This document shows, piece after piece, positions 36,899 through 45,167 of a stretch of DNA of 64,000 nucleotides; the stretch's first letter is position 1, and the number at the start of each line of letters is the position of its first letter. The notes beneath the pieces are model-generated. The model made no database searches, was not told where the DNA came from, and worked only from the letters and a program-made list of their open reading frames with translations. The DNA comes from Alkalibacterium sp. (lineage in GTDB: Bacteria; Bacillota; Bacilli; Lactobacillales; Carnobacteriaceae_A), in assembly GCA_020832185.1 (NCBI GenBank), contig JAFIFE010000023.1, positions 1-64,000 of the forward strand, written 5' to 3'. A program made the translations under genes and the position numbers.

Positions 36899-36944
36899 AA
36901 ACCACCTGTATGTTTCTTTTTGAAACGTATAGGTGGTTTTTTTT
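36899..36944 (+). terminator. Rho-independent terminator after rpiB
   Basis: AAACCACCTGTATGTTTC pairs along about 17 bases with GAAACGTATAGGTGGTTT across a five-T loop, followed by a T run. Confidence 0.92.
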
Positions 36945-37208
36945 ATTAAATCAAAACTTTAATTCTATCGTTTCAAATTTATACAGTAATTAATCTGAAG
37001 TCTAATGAATTCATGTGAAGGTTCTAATAAGATATAACATATACATGATTATAGTTTTTGAGCGTGCATCAAATGGTGTAAGTGAACGTAGTCATCCAAG
37101 TCAGTTGTGGGAATTGACAGCAAGTTGCCGGCGTCATAATCAGCAAAGGGGACGATTGCATAAAAGTGTGAACGGACCTGAAACTACAAAAAATTGGAGG
37201 GAACAAGA

Positions 37209-38585
37209 ATGAGAAAAGGATCAAAAGTATTTTTATCATTTGTACTAAGTGGGTCATTACTTATGGGATGTGGAGACGAAGATGCGAATGACACTGAGTT
37301 AATTCAACCGGGAGATGCTACAGATGAGGTAGATGATTCAGCTGCTCCAGATACAGACATCGATACCGATACTGACACTGACACTGATACGGACACCGAT
37401 TCAGATGAAGAAATTGAAATCAGTTTCTGGCACTTTGATCCAGGCGAACGAATGGATGTGTACCAGGAGGCCATCAATCGGTTTGAAGAAGAAAATCAGA
37501 ATATCACGATCAATATGCTTCAAATCCCTAACGATGAATACAAACAGCGTGTTGTCGTTTCAATGTCTGGGGATGACTCGCCTGATTTATTCGCCAGCTG
37601 GGGTGGGGGATGGCTGGAAGAATTCGTAGATTCCGGTCAAGTCATGGATTTGACTGACTCAGATATCGATCTTGACCGTTTTATAGATGTCGCTTTAGAA
37701 AACTCAGTATTTGACGACCGTGTATATGGCGTACCTTTGGGTATTTCAGTGTACAATTTCTTCTACAATACTGAAATTTTTGAAGAGTATGGACTGGAAG
37801 AACCTGAAACATATGAGGACTTGTTGGAAATTATTGATACATTAAATGATAATGATATCTATCCAATTGCATTAGCTAACCAGCCAATGTGGCCTGGTGC
37901 ATTTTACATGATGTACTTTGCTGACCGTGTCGGGGGCGAAGATGCATTTAACGATGCCTGGCGCAGAGAGGGCGGTTCATGGGATGACGAGGCGTTTGTA
38001 AGAGCAGGTGAGTTGATTCAGGATCTGGTTGAGAGAGATGCGTTCAACCCGGGATTCAATGGCCTTCCATATGATGCGGGTTCAGCAAGACAACTGATTT
38101 ATTCTGATCAGGCAGCCATGATGCTGATGACAGGTGGATTTGTCAATAACGTCCGTGACGAGTATCCTGAATTCGAAGATAAGATGGGTGTGTTCCAGTT
38201 CCCGGCTCTTGAAGAAGGTGAAGGAGATCCTTCAAACTTGGCGGCGGGGGTTTCACCAACCTGGTCCGTTAAAGAAGGCACAGAACATCCGGAAGCAGTC
38301 ATTTCCTTCCTGAACACATTAACTGATCTGGAAACAGCTCAAGACTATGTCAACCGTTCCGGAAACGTGGTGGCTATCGAAGGCGTAGATGTTGAAGATC
38401 CATGGGTATCCATCTTCACAGAATGGGTAAATGAAGCCAATTCTATTCAGTTCCCATATGATCAGACCTTACCTCCGGAATTAGCAGAAGTGCATTTGAA
38501 TACGACTTATGATCTATTCGGAATGTCTATCACTCCGCAGGAAGCAGCAGAAGCAATGGAACAGAGAGCTCAGGAAATTGAGTAA
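37209..38585 (+). CDS. Sugar ABC transporter substrate-binding lipoprotein 1
   Basis: A 458-residue SBP_bac_1 lipoprotein that captures a sugar outside the cell. The signal ends in a lipobox (SLLMGC). A striking acidic linker follows, rich in alternating Asp-Thr pairs (about residues 48-65) before the globular domain (ISFWHFDPGERMDVYQEAI). GGAGG precedes ATG 37209; the in-frame codon at 37194 lies within it. Two permease genes follow after a hairpin at 38603-38634. No ATPase gene is adjacent. It does not belong to the LacI-linked system downstream. Substrate unknown. Confidence 0.9.
   Translation: MRKGSKVFLSFVLSGSLLMGCGDEDANDTELIQPGDATDEVDDSAAPDTDIDTDTDTDTDTDTDSDEEIEISFWHFDPGERMDVYQEAINRFEEENQNITINMLQIPNDEYKQRVVVSMSGDDSPDLFASWGGGWLEEFVDSGQVMDLTDSDIDLDRFIDVALENSVFDDRVYGVPLGISVYNFFYNTEIFEEYGLEEPETYEDLLEIIDTLNDNDIYPIALANQPMWPGAFYMMYFADRVGGEDAFNDAWRREGGSWDDEAFVRAGELIQDLVERDAFNPGFNGLPYDAGSARQLIYSDQAAMMLMTGGFVNNVRDEYPEFEDKMGVFQFPALEEGEGDPSNLAAGVSPTWSVKEGTEHPEAVISFLNTLTDLETAQDYVNRSGNVVAIEGVDVEDPWVSIFTEWVNEANSIQFPYDQTLPPELAEVHLNTTYDLFGMSITPQEAAEAMEQRAQEIE
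37350..37403 (+). repeat. Asp-Thr coding repeat in SBP linker
   Basis: A run of GAY-ACN codon pairs encodes about eight Asp-Thr dipeptides in the linker just after the lipobox. The codons vary (GAT/GAC with ACA/ACC/ACT/ACG), so the protein repeat looks selected or old rather than freshly slipped. Confidence 0.8.
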
Positions 38586-38602
38586 CTGACAGAGATAAAG
38601 GT

Positions 38603-38634
38603 AGAGAAAGCACGGATCAATTACTGCTTTCTCT
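38603..38634 (+). terminator. Hairpin between SBP1 and its permease genes
   Basis: AGAGAAAGCA pairs perfectly with TGCTTTCTCT around a 12-base loop, followed by TCTTTA, a weak T tract. It probably acts as a partial terminator or mRNA stabiliser giving more binding protein than permease. Confidence 0.6.
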
Positions 38635-38656
38635 TCTTTACATAAAAGGTAAGGAT

Positions 38657-39586
38657 GTGATTAGATTGGCACAACAAGCGGATGTGTTGACAGAAGCAAA
38701 ACTCCAGAAAAAGAAAGACCGGAATAATACGCGACTCACGATAGCCATATTTCTTCTCCCGGCTATATTGACCTATCTTGTGTTTATTTTGTATCCAATT
38801 TTTGATACCTTTGTCATCAGTTTATATCGCTGGAATGGGATTTCTCCTACTCGGACATTTGTAGGGCTGGACAACTATACAACCTTGCTTCAGGAATCCA
38901 GATTCTGGTTTGCGTTTAGAAATAACATGTATGTTGTTTTGTTGTCGATATTCGTTCAGATTCCACTGGGATTAGTAATGGCTCTTGTGTTGTTCAGTAA
39001 AATAAAAGGGAAAAAGATCCTCAATGTATTGTTCTTTCTTCCTTATTTGATGTCAACAGTAGCCGTCGGACTGCTTTGGATTTTCATGTACGATCCAGTC
39101 AACGGACCTGTAAACCGCTTGTTCAATCTATTCGGTATGCAGTCCGTACACTGGCTGGCTGGGGGAACCTCTTCGCTTATTGCTATTCTGATTGTTATCG
39201 CGTGGCAGTTTGCTCCGTTTTACATGATTTTATTCAGAGCCGCAATGGTAGGTATTCCAGAAGAACACTATGAATCGGCAGAAATAGATGGTGCAAGTGA
39301 AACACAGAAATTCTTTTATATTACGCTTCCCTCTATAATGCCGACGATTGTCAGTTCTTCTATCCTGGCTGTTGTAGGATCTTTAAAAACATTTGCGATT
39401 TTCTATGTTATGACAGGCGGAGGGTCAGGGATTTCTACAGATATCCTTGGAACCTTCATGTATAGACAGGCATTTATCAACTTCAACATGGGGTACAGTA
39501 GTGCCATAGCCGCTATCATGTTCATAGTCGCACTGATCAGTGTCATTATTATTCAGTTGATTGATTACAGACGTCGAAATAAATAA
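38657..39586 (+). CDS. Sugar ABC transporter permease (MalF/UgpA type) 1
   Basis: A 309-residue carbohydrate permease with six predicted spans and the EAA coupling loop YESAEIDGASETQKFF, which contacts the ATPase. GTG 38657 lies almost on its ribosome site (AAGGA); TTG 38666 is the better-spaced in-frame start. It pairs with the MalG-type permease that follows and the binding protein before it. Confidence 0.88.
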   Translation: MIRLAQQADVLTEAKLQKKKDRNNTRLTIAIFLLPAILTYLVFILYPIFDTFVISLYRWNGISPTRTFVGLDNYTTLLQESRFWFAFRNNMYVVLLSIFVQIPLGLVMALVLFSKIKGKKILNVLFFLPYLMSTVAVGLLWIFMYDPVNGPVNRLFNLFGMQSVHWLAGGTSSLIAILIVIAWQFAPFYMILFRAAMVGIPEEHYESAEIDGASETQKFFYITLPSIMPTIVSSSILAVVGSLKTFAIFYVMTGGGSGISTDILGTFMYRQAFINFNMGYSSAIAAIMFIVALISVIIIQLIDYRRRNK

Positions 39587-39599
39587 AGGGGGGGATCGT

Positions 39600-40421
39600 A
39601 TGAAACTCTTAAAAAAAGGCTCACTGTATGGGTTAATACTCATACTCATCATATTTACAACCTATCCGTTTCTGTACATGATCATGACATCCTTCAAAGA
39701 TATGAGGGAGTTCTTTACTAATCCATTTTCACTGATTCTCACATCCTTTACAATGGACCAGTATCTTTCAGTAGTAGAAATGGGGATGACCAATTATTTT
39801 GTAAATAGTCTGATCATTTCAATTTTATCGGTACTGATTGTGGTCGCTATAGCCTCACTGGCGAGTTACCCATTGAGTCGAATCAATTTTAAATTCAATC
39901 GGACAATTTTCATTTTATTTTTAGCCGGAATGATGATACCTGTTCATGCCACACTTATTCCAATTTTCATTATGACAAGTAATTTTGGATTGTATGACAG
40001 TTTGTGGGCTCTCCTTGGACCCTATGTAGCCTTCTCGCTGCCTATCTCGATTTTTATTTTCACTCAGTTCATGCAGGAGATTCCAAAGGAGCTTGAAGAA
40101 GCGGCACAGATGGATGGCGCGGGACACTGGACGATCTTTTCGAAAGTGCTCTTTCCCAATATGAAACCAGCCATTTCAACCATCGTCATTTACAACTTTG
40201 TATTCATCTGGAATGAGTTTGTCTTTGCCTTGATCCTTATTCAGTCACGGTCCAGCCAGACACTCCCGGTCGGGCTGCAAAACTTCTACGGTGAGTTTTC
40301 TGTTAATGTACCTGGATTGATGGCTGCACTAACTTTGGCCAGTTTACCGGTCATTCTCGTCTTCATTATTTCTCAGGAACGTGTAGTTAAAGGGTTGATT
40401 GGTGGAGCAGTTAAAGGGTAA
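39600..40421 (+). CDS. Sugar ABC transporter permease (MalG type) 1
   Basis: A 273-residue MalG-type permease with six spans and EAA loop EEAAQMDGAGHWTIFSKV, ending in the typical VVKGLIGGAVKG. GGGGGG precedes ATG 39600; the in-frame codon at 39561 lies within the previous gene. It lies 13 bases after the MalF-type gene. Substrate is not predictable. Confidence 0.88.
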   Translation: MKLLKKGSLYGLILILIIFTTYPFLYMIMTSFKDMREFFTNPFSLILTSFTMDQYLSVVEMGMTNYFVNSLIISILSVLIVVAIASLASYPLSRINFKFNRTIFILFLAGMMIPVHATLIPIFIMTSNFGLYDSLWALLGPYVAFSLPISIFIFTQFMQEIPKELEEAAQMDGAGHWTIFSKVLFPNMKPAISTIVIYNFVFIWNEFVFALILIQSRSSQTLPVGLQNFYGEFSVNVPGLMAALTLASLPVILVFIISQERVVKGLIGGAVKG

Positions 40422-40554
40422 GAAAAGACATTTCACACCTAGACAAGATTCAATCGTGACGACTTTACTTGGATGTTTACTGAAAAACGGATAAGTGGAG
40501 TAAATTCTATAGGGATTTATTCTGCTTATTTTTATACACAATGCTTAAACAGCA

Positions 40555-40761
40555 TTGATTACACAGGCGAAAGGGTTGATTAACAAAGTGAAGAATGATG
40601 AAAATGAAAAGATAACAGTCGACCATTTAACAGACTACTTCGATGCCTACATCATCAATCCTCATACCGAAACAAGACGACTGGGAGAAGGGCCTTTGAG
40701 TGAATATGAGATTGAAAAAAGGAAATTCCAGGAATGGAAGCGAAAGATGGATGATATATGA
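40555..40761 (+). CDS. Small hypothetical protein (up to 68 aa)
   Basis: A charged, soluble frame with no recognised family and no hydrophobic segment. It begins with TTG at 40555, or TTG 40576 after GAAAGG as a shorter option. The ribosome site is weak. The composition (many Lys/Glu/Asp and an even codon spread) looks protein-like, and a long inverted repeat follows directly. It may be real but has no functional clue from its neighbours, the ABC permease and lacI. Confidence 0.35.
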   Translation: MITQAKGLINKVKNDENEKITVDHLTDYFDAYIINPHTETRRLGEGPLSEYEIEKRKFQEWKRKMDDI

Positions 40762-40779
40762 ACTCTTTCTTATAAATAT

Positions 40780-40833
40780 AAGGACTCTCCCAAAATTTCG
40801 ACGTGCCTCATTCGAAATCTTAGGAGAGTCCTT
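40780..40833. repeat. Long imperfect inverted repeat (about 21 of 23 pairs)
   Basis: AAGGACTCTCC at 40780-40790 pairs perfectly with GGAGAGTCCTT at 40823-40833, and the pairing continues inward (AAAATTTCGA against TCGAAATCTT) with two mismatches, around a short loop. There is no T run, so it is not a typical terminator; it could be a bidirectional one, or the end of a mobile sequence. Confidence 0.6.
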
Positions 40834-41003
40834 AGTGCGTAATTGGCTAATCAGTTGATATAGTCTCCAAGTATAGCCAAACCTTATTGGGAGATAAGTT
40901 ATAATAAGTTTGATTCACCAAAGATACATGTTTGGGACTTTTTATGTATTGATTAGAGTAAGGCATTCACGAAAAAAAAGGGTGGTTAATTTCGACATAA
41001 GAC

Positions 41004-41032
41004 TTGTCAACGGTTTCATCCTGTGTTATATT
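41004..41032 (+). promoter_or_regulatory. Sigma-A promoter of the lacI-family gene
   Basis: TTGTCA at 41004-41009 and TATATT at 41027-41032 with a 17-base spacer, about 38 bases before ATG 41071. Confidence 0.7.
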
Positions 41033-41038
41033 ATTGAC

Positions 41039-41050
41039 GTAAACGTTTAC
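41039..41050. promoter_or_regulatory. LacI-type operator
   Basis: A perfect 12-base palindrome, GTAAACGTTTAC, sits over the expected transcription start of the lacI gene, implying autoregulation. The same sequence occurs before the GH36 gene at 57620. Confidence 0.75.
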
Positions 41051-41070
41051 TCAACTATAAGGAGCATGTG

Positions 41071-42087
41071 ATGATTACGATAAGAGAGGTAGCAGAGAGA
41101 GCTCAAACTTCGATTGCAACAGTGTCTAGAGTGCTGAACAATTTGGATGGCTACTCAGAACAAACAAAAGTGAAAGTGCTGAAAGCAGCTGAAGAACTGG
41201 GTTATGAATCTAATGCTATTGCTCGAAGCATGATCATTAAGAAGACAAATACTATTGGGGTGGTTTTTCCAAATATTTCAAGTATGATTACGTACGAATT
41301 TCTTAACGGCATTGAAGATGTCACTTATAAAAATGATTTCAGTGTCATTGTCAGTTACACCTATTCACAACCTGAACGTATGATGAAAGCACTGCGTACA
41401 TTGTATGAAAAACGAGTGGATGGGATTATTTTTACTTCTGATGAAGTCACAGATGATTACTTAAACTATCTGGAAAAAATAGATATACCTGTTGTATTTC
41501 TTTCGACTAAGTCTGAAAAGAGCACGATTCCTTATGTAAAAGTAAATGATTTCGCAGCAGCTTTTGATGCTGTCGACTACTTAATAAAAAATGAACACAC
41601 AAACATTGGACTGATCGCGGGTAATCCTGATGATACAATAGCGGGTATCCCAAGAATCGAAGGGTATAAAGCAGCTTTAAAGAAGGCTGGGTTACCAGTC
41701 AGAGAAGAGTTTATTCGGTACGGATATGATTTTTCTTTTAATGACGGAAAATCAAGGTTTGAAGACTTAATTAATGAAAATCCCGACATAACCGCAGTGT
41801 TTGCGGTCAGTGATGAGATGGCCAGCGGCGCGATTACTGCTGCGCATCAAATGGGGATCGATATACCGGGTCAGATCTCAATAATGGGGTATGACAATAC
41901 GATGATTTCTGAAGTGGCTTACCCGGCATTGACTACACTCGCACAGCCACTGAGAAAAATGGGATCTGAGGCAGTAAAGTTACTGATCAAAATGATCAAG
42001 GGTGATCAGTTTAAAGAAGAAGTGGTTCTTGATCATTCTGTTATCGAGAGGCAAAGTGTAAAAAAAAGAAATAAATCTGAAAGCTGA
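41071..42087 (+). CDS. LacI-family transcriptional regulator
   Basis: A 338-residue LacI/GalR regulator. The helix-turn-helix (TIREVAERAQTSIATVSRVLN) and hinge helix (ESNAIARSMI) lead into a periplasmic-binding-like domain (NTIGVVFPNISS, VDGIIFTSDE, GYDNTMISEVAYPALTT). AAGGAG gives six-base spacing to ATG 41071; GTG 41068 is an alternative. Operators lie at 41039 and 42108, so it probably controls itself and the ABC/GH13 operon, and perhaps the GH36 gene. Confidence 0.92.
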   Translation: MITIREVAERAQTSIATVSRVLNNLDGYSEQTKVKVLKAAEELGYESNAIARSMIIKKTNTIGVVFPNISSMITYEFLNGIEDVTYKNDFSVIVSYTYSQPERMMKALRTLYEKRVDGIIFTSDEVTDDYLNYLEKIDIPVVFLSTKSEKSTIPYVKVNDFAAAFDAVDYLIKNEHTNIGLIAGNPDDTIAGIPRIEGYKAALKKAGLPVREEFIRYGYDFSFNDGKSRFEDLINENPDITAVFAVSDEMASGAITAAHQMGIDIPGQISIMGYDNTMISEVAYPALTTLAQPLRKMGSEAVKLLIKMIKGDQFKEEVVLDHSVIERQSVKKRNKSES

Positions 42088-42107
42088 TTTATTTTTTGAT
42101 ATTAGGT

Positions 42108-42117
42108 TAAACGTTTA
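42108..42117. promoter_or_regulatory. LacI-type operator upstream of ABC operon 2
   Basis: TAAACGTTTA, a perfect 10-base palindrome (extended GTTAAACGTTTACG), lies 36 bases before the binding-protein start at 42153. No separate promoter is clear in this short gap. Confidence 0.65.
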
Positions 42118-42152
42118 CGTAAATGTAAATCAAACAATTAGGAGGAAATAAA

Positions 42153-43397
42153 ATGATCAAACGAAATAAAGTACTATTGAGTTCAATGATGGCAAGCGGG
42201 TTGATTTTAGGGGCATGTGCCGGCGATTCAAATGGAGAAGGTGGCAGTTCTGATGTTGTCACTTTGGAGCTTTTTTCCAACAAATCTGAAAACGTGGCTA
42301 CTTACGAAAGACTGATTGAACAGTTTGAGGAACAGCATGAAAATATACGGATTGAACTCGAAGCGCCACCTGAAGCAGAAACTGTTCTAAGAACACGCCT
42401 GACACGAAACGATATGCCGGACATCATGTCTATCGGTGGGAACGCCACTTACGGTGAGCTGGGTCGTGAAGGTGTATTGTATGATTTTACAAATGAAGAA
42501 GCTTTGAACGACATTCAGCCTGCTTACCAGGATATGCTGAACCGTTTAGTTGGGACAGATATTGAAGGAGATTACGGCGTACCATACGCAACTAATGCAA
42601 ATGGTGTCATATATAATCAAGGATTATTTGAAGAGTATGGAATGGAGGTTCCTCAGACTTGGGACGAATTTATTTCATTACTAGACCAGGCACAGGAGGA
42701 AGGCATCGCGCCTATCCAGTTTACTCTTCAAGAAGCATGGACGGCATTACCGGCTTGGAATTCACTTGGTGGGGTTCTTGCACCTGAAAACTTTGGTGAA
42801 ATGAAGACGAATGGAGAAGCATCATTCCAGGAAGATTATGATGAGGTAGCCGACAAGTATCTTGAACTGCTTGAATATGGTGAAGGAGATATTTTCGGAG
42901 TTGGATACGATGATGGAAATGAAAACTTTGCTAACGGAGAGGCACTCTTCTATATGCAGGGGAACTGGGCAATTCCAGAAATAGAAAGAAATAATGAAGA
43001 AGTTGAGCTAGGGTTCTTTGCATTCCCTGCTTCAAACGATGAATCAGAAAATAATCTAGTATCTGGTGTGGATGTCTTACTAACTGTCAGCGAATCCACA
43101 GACCATCCTGAAGAAGCTTTGGCCTTTATAGAGTTCATGCTGGATCAGGAAGTAGCTACTCAGTATATCGAAGAACAGGCAGCTTTCTCATCAATTGAGG
43201 GCGTCTTACAGGAGGACCCAGTATTTGAAGACATTCAGGAGAAATTTGAAACCGGTAGTCTTACTAGCTTCCCCGATCACTTCTATCCTGCAGGGTTAGG
43301 TGCAGAAAATCTTATTCAGGAATTTCTGATACAGCAAAACAAAGATCAATTCTTGCAGACGATGGACAATGAATGGGATTCAGTGATTAACAGATAA
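42153..43397 (+). CDS. Sugar ABC transporter substrate-binding lipoprotein 2
   Basis: A 414-residue SBP_bac_1 lipoprotein (lipobox GLILGAC, then a Gly/Ser linker) with the family core VTLELFSNKSENVATYERLIEQF. AGGAGG precedes ATG 42153. It is followed by two permeases and a GH13 enzyme, under LacI control. With the GH13 specificity marker this suggests isomalto-oligosaccharide or related alpha-glucoside uptake. Confidence 0.9.
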   Translation: MIKRNKVLLSSMMASGLILGACAGDSNGEGGSSDVVTLELFSNKSENVATYERLIEQFEEQHENIRIELEAPPEAETVLRTRLTRNDMPDIMSIGGNATYGELGREGVLYDFTNEEALNDIQPAYQDMLNRLVGTDIEGDYGVPYATNANGVIYNQGLFEEYGMEVPQTWDEFISLLDQAQEEGIAPIQFTLQEAWTALPAWNSLGGVLAPENFGEMKTNGEASFQEDYDEVADKYLELLEYGEGDIFGVGYDDGNENFANGEALFYMQGNWAIPEIERNNEEVELGFFAFPASNDESENNLVSGVDVLLTVSESTDHPEEALAFIEFMLDQEVATQYIEEQAAFSSIEGVLQEDPVFEDIQEKFETGSLTSFPDHFYPAGLGAENLIQEFLIQQNKDQFLQTMDNEWDSVINR

Positions 43398-43405
43398 TTG
43401 AATGA

Positions 43406-43429
43406 GGGGCATCTGTTGATGTCCCTTTA
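43406..43429 (+). terminator. Hairpin between SBP2 and its permease genes
   Basis: GGGGCATC pairs with GATGTCCC (one G-T wobble) around TGTT, followed by TTTATTT. Same position as in the other two ABC operons, immediately after the binding-protein gene. Confidence 0.6.
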
Positions 43430-43452
43430 TTTAATAGAAAAGGGGAAACGTA

Positions 43453-44313
43453 ATGAAAAGAAAAAACAGCAAACTGGCATGGTATGTGCTGGTTCCAGTA
43501 ATGACCGTCTTCTTTTTATTTCATACACTGCCTCTTCTCCAAGGTGTATTTTACAGTTTTACCAACTTTAGAGGATATGGTGAATGGGATTTTGTAGGAT
43601 TTAGAAACTATCTTAATGTATTTAGTGATTCAAGAGTAAGAAGTGCTTATGTCTTCACATTGGGCTTTTCTGTCCTGTCTACAATTTTAGTTAATATAAT
43701 CAGTATTCTGATAGCAGTCGGTTTGAATGCTAAAATCAAGTATCATAAAACATTAAGAGCTATATATTTCGTTCCTTATATGCTTGGTACATTGATCATA
43801 GGATACGTATTCAGTTTTATCTTTAGTCGTTTACTGCCTCAAATTGGTTATTCTTTGGATATCAGCTGGCTTCAGTTTAACATTCTGGGAAATCCGAATT
43901 TGGCTTGGATAGGGATAGTGATTGTTGCTGTCTGGCAGTCAGCAGCTTTTAACACGATTTTATATTTATCCGGATTAGTGACTATTGATCCTGATTTGTA
44001 CGAAGCAGCAGATATAGATGGAGCAAGTCCATCAACTAAGTTTTTCAAAATCACGCTGCCTCTGATCATGCCCTTCCTTACAATCAATATGGTTGTAGCG
44101 ATGAAGAATTTCCTTATGGTATTTGACCAGATTGTCGCTTTAACAGGTGGAGGCCCCGGTACTTCAACCGAGTCTGTTTCCCTCCTGATTTACCGCGGAG
44201 GATTCCAGGGTGGAGAATTTGCTTATCAGTCAGCAAACGCAGTGATTTTCTTTATTATCATTGCAGTTATTTCTCTATTCCAGATCAGAGTGCTTGAAAG
44301 GAGACAAGATTAA
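43453..44313 (+). CDS. Sugar ABC transporter permease (MalF type) 2
   Basis: A 286-residue permease with six spans; the EAA loop reads YEAADIDGASPSTKFFKI. AAAAGGGGAAA lies before ATG 43453. It forms a heterodimer with the next gene. Operon with a LacI-controlled binding protein and GH13. Confidence 0.88.
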   Translation: MKRKNSKLAWYVLVPVMTVFFLFHTLPLLQGVFYSFTNFRGYGEWDFVGFRNYLNVFSDSRVRSAYVFTLGFSVLSTILVNIISILIAVGLNAKIKYHKTLRAIYFVPYMLGTLIIGYVFSFIFSRLLPQIGYSLDISWLQFNILGNPNLAWIGIVIVAVWQSAAFNTILYLSGLVTIDPDLYEAADIDGASPSTKFFKITLPLIMPFLTINMVVAMKNFLMVFDQIVALTGGGPGTSTESVSLLIYRGGFQGGEFAYQSANAVIFFIIIAVISLFQIRVLERRQD

Positions 44314-44315
44314 CT

Positions 44316-45140
44316 ATGGAAAAGAAACGTTATAATTGGCCAGCTACTATTATGCTGATGATCACGACGGTATTTATTCTTTTTCCGTTGTATATTACTA
44401 TAGTGACTGCTTTTAAGACACGTGAAGAATTATCAGGTAACTTGCTGGCACTGCCGGGCACTTGGACATTTGATAATTTTATACAGGCGATTGAGCTAAC
44501 AGGATTTTGGGGAGCCCTTGCCAACAGTCTGATTATTACTATCCCGACAGTGATCGTGACTGTCCTTGTTCATTCGATCGTGGGGTATGTCATTGCCAGA
44601 AACCTTCATAAAAAGGGAATCAAGCTGTTGTATTACTATATAGTGAGTGCTATGTTTGTACCATTTTCAATTTTGATGCTCCCACTGGTTACTCAAACCT
44701 CTTCCTGGGGAATTGACAACCGATATGGGATGATCTTGCTTTATCTGGTCTTGAATTTAGCATTCAATACATTTATATATGTTGGGTTCGTTAAATCGAT
44801 CCCTGTGGAACTGGAAGAAGCTGCTGTAATGGATGGCGCTTCTGAGTGGAAAATATACTGGAAAGTGATTTTCCCTCTATTGATGCCGATAAATGCGACA
44901 GTAGCCATATTGACTACACTTGGGACATGGAACGATTTCATGCTGCCCCTTGTTATTCTGGGTGGTCGAAGACAGCTTGCAACCATTCCTTTGACACAGT
45001 ATATTTTCGAATCGCAGTTCAGTACAAACTATACATTAGCGTTCGCGTCGTACCTGCTAGCTATGTTACCAATGCTGATCGTCTATATTGTTGCACAAAA
45101 ATGGGTAATCAGTGGTGTGACCCGTGGAGCTTTAAAATAA
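44316..45140 (+). CDS. Sugar ABC transporter permease (MalG type) 2
   Basis: A 274-residue MalG-type permease with EAA loop EEAAVMDGASEWKIYWKV and C-terminal VISGVTRGALK. Only two bases separate it from the previous gene (stop then ATG), so they are translated together. The GH13 gene follows 27 bases later. No ATPase gene is encoded nearby. Confidence 0.88.
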   Translation: MEKKRYNWPATIMLMITTVFILFPLYITIVTAFKTREELSGNLLALPGTWTFDNFIQAIELTGFWGALANSLIITIPTVIVTVLVHSIVGYVIARNLHKKGIKLLYYYIVSAMFVPFSILMLPLVTQTSSWGIDNRYGMILLYLVLNLAFNTFIYVGFVKSIPVELEEAAVMDGASEWKIYWKVIFPLLMPINATVAILTTLGTWNDFMLPLVILGGRRQLATIPLTQYIFESQFSTNYTLAFASYLLAMLPMLIVYIVAQKWVISGVTRGALK

Positions 45141-45167
45141 TATGATAAAAGTCAGGAGAGTATGAAA

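Noticed and set aside
37333-37629. Alternative-frame 98-codon ORF over the Asp-Thr repeat
   Set aside because: An artefact of the repeat in another frame; the lipoprotein frame has lipobox and family motifs.
40539-40557. Terminator hairpin CAATGCT/AGCATTG
   Set aside because: Short stem, no T run, and it overlaps the possible start of a small gene.
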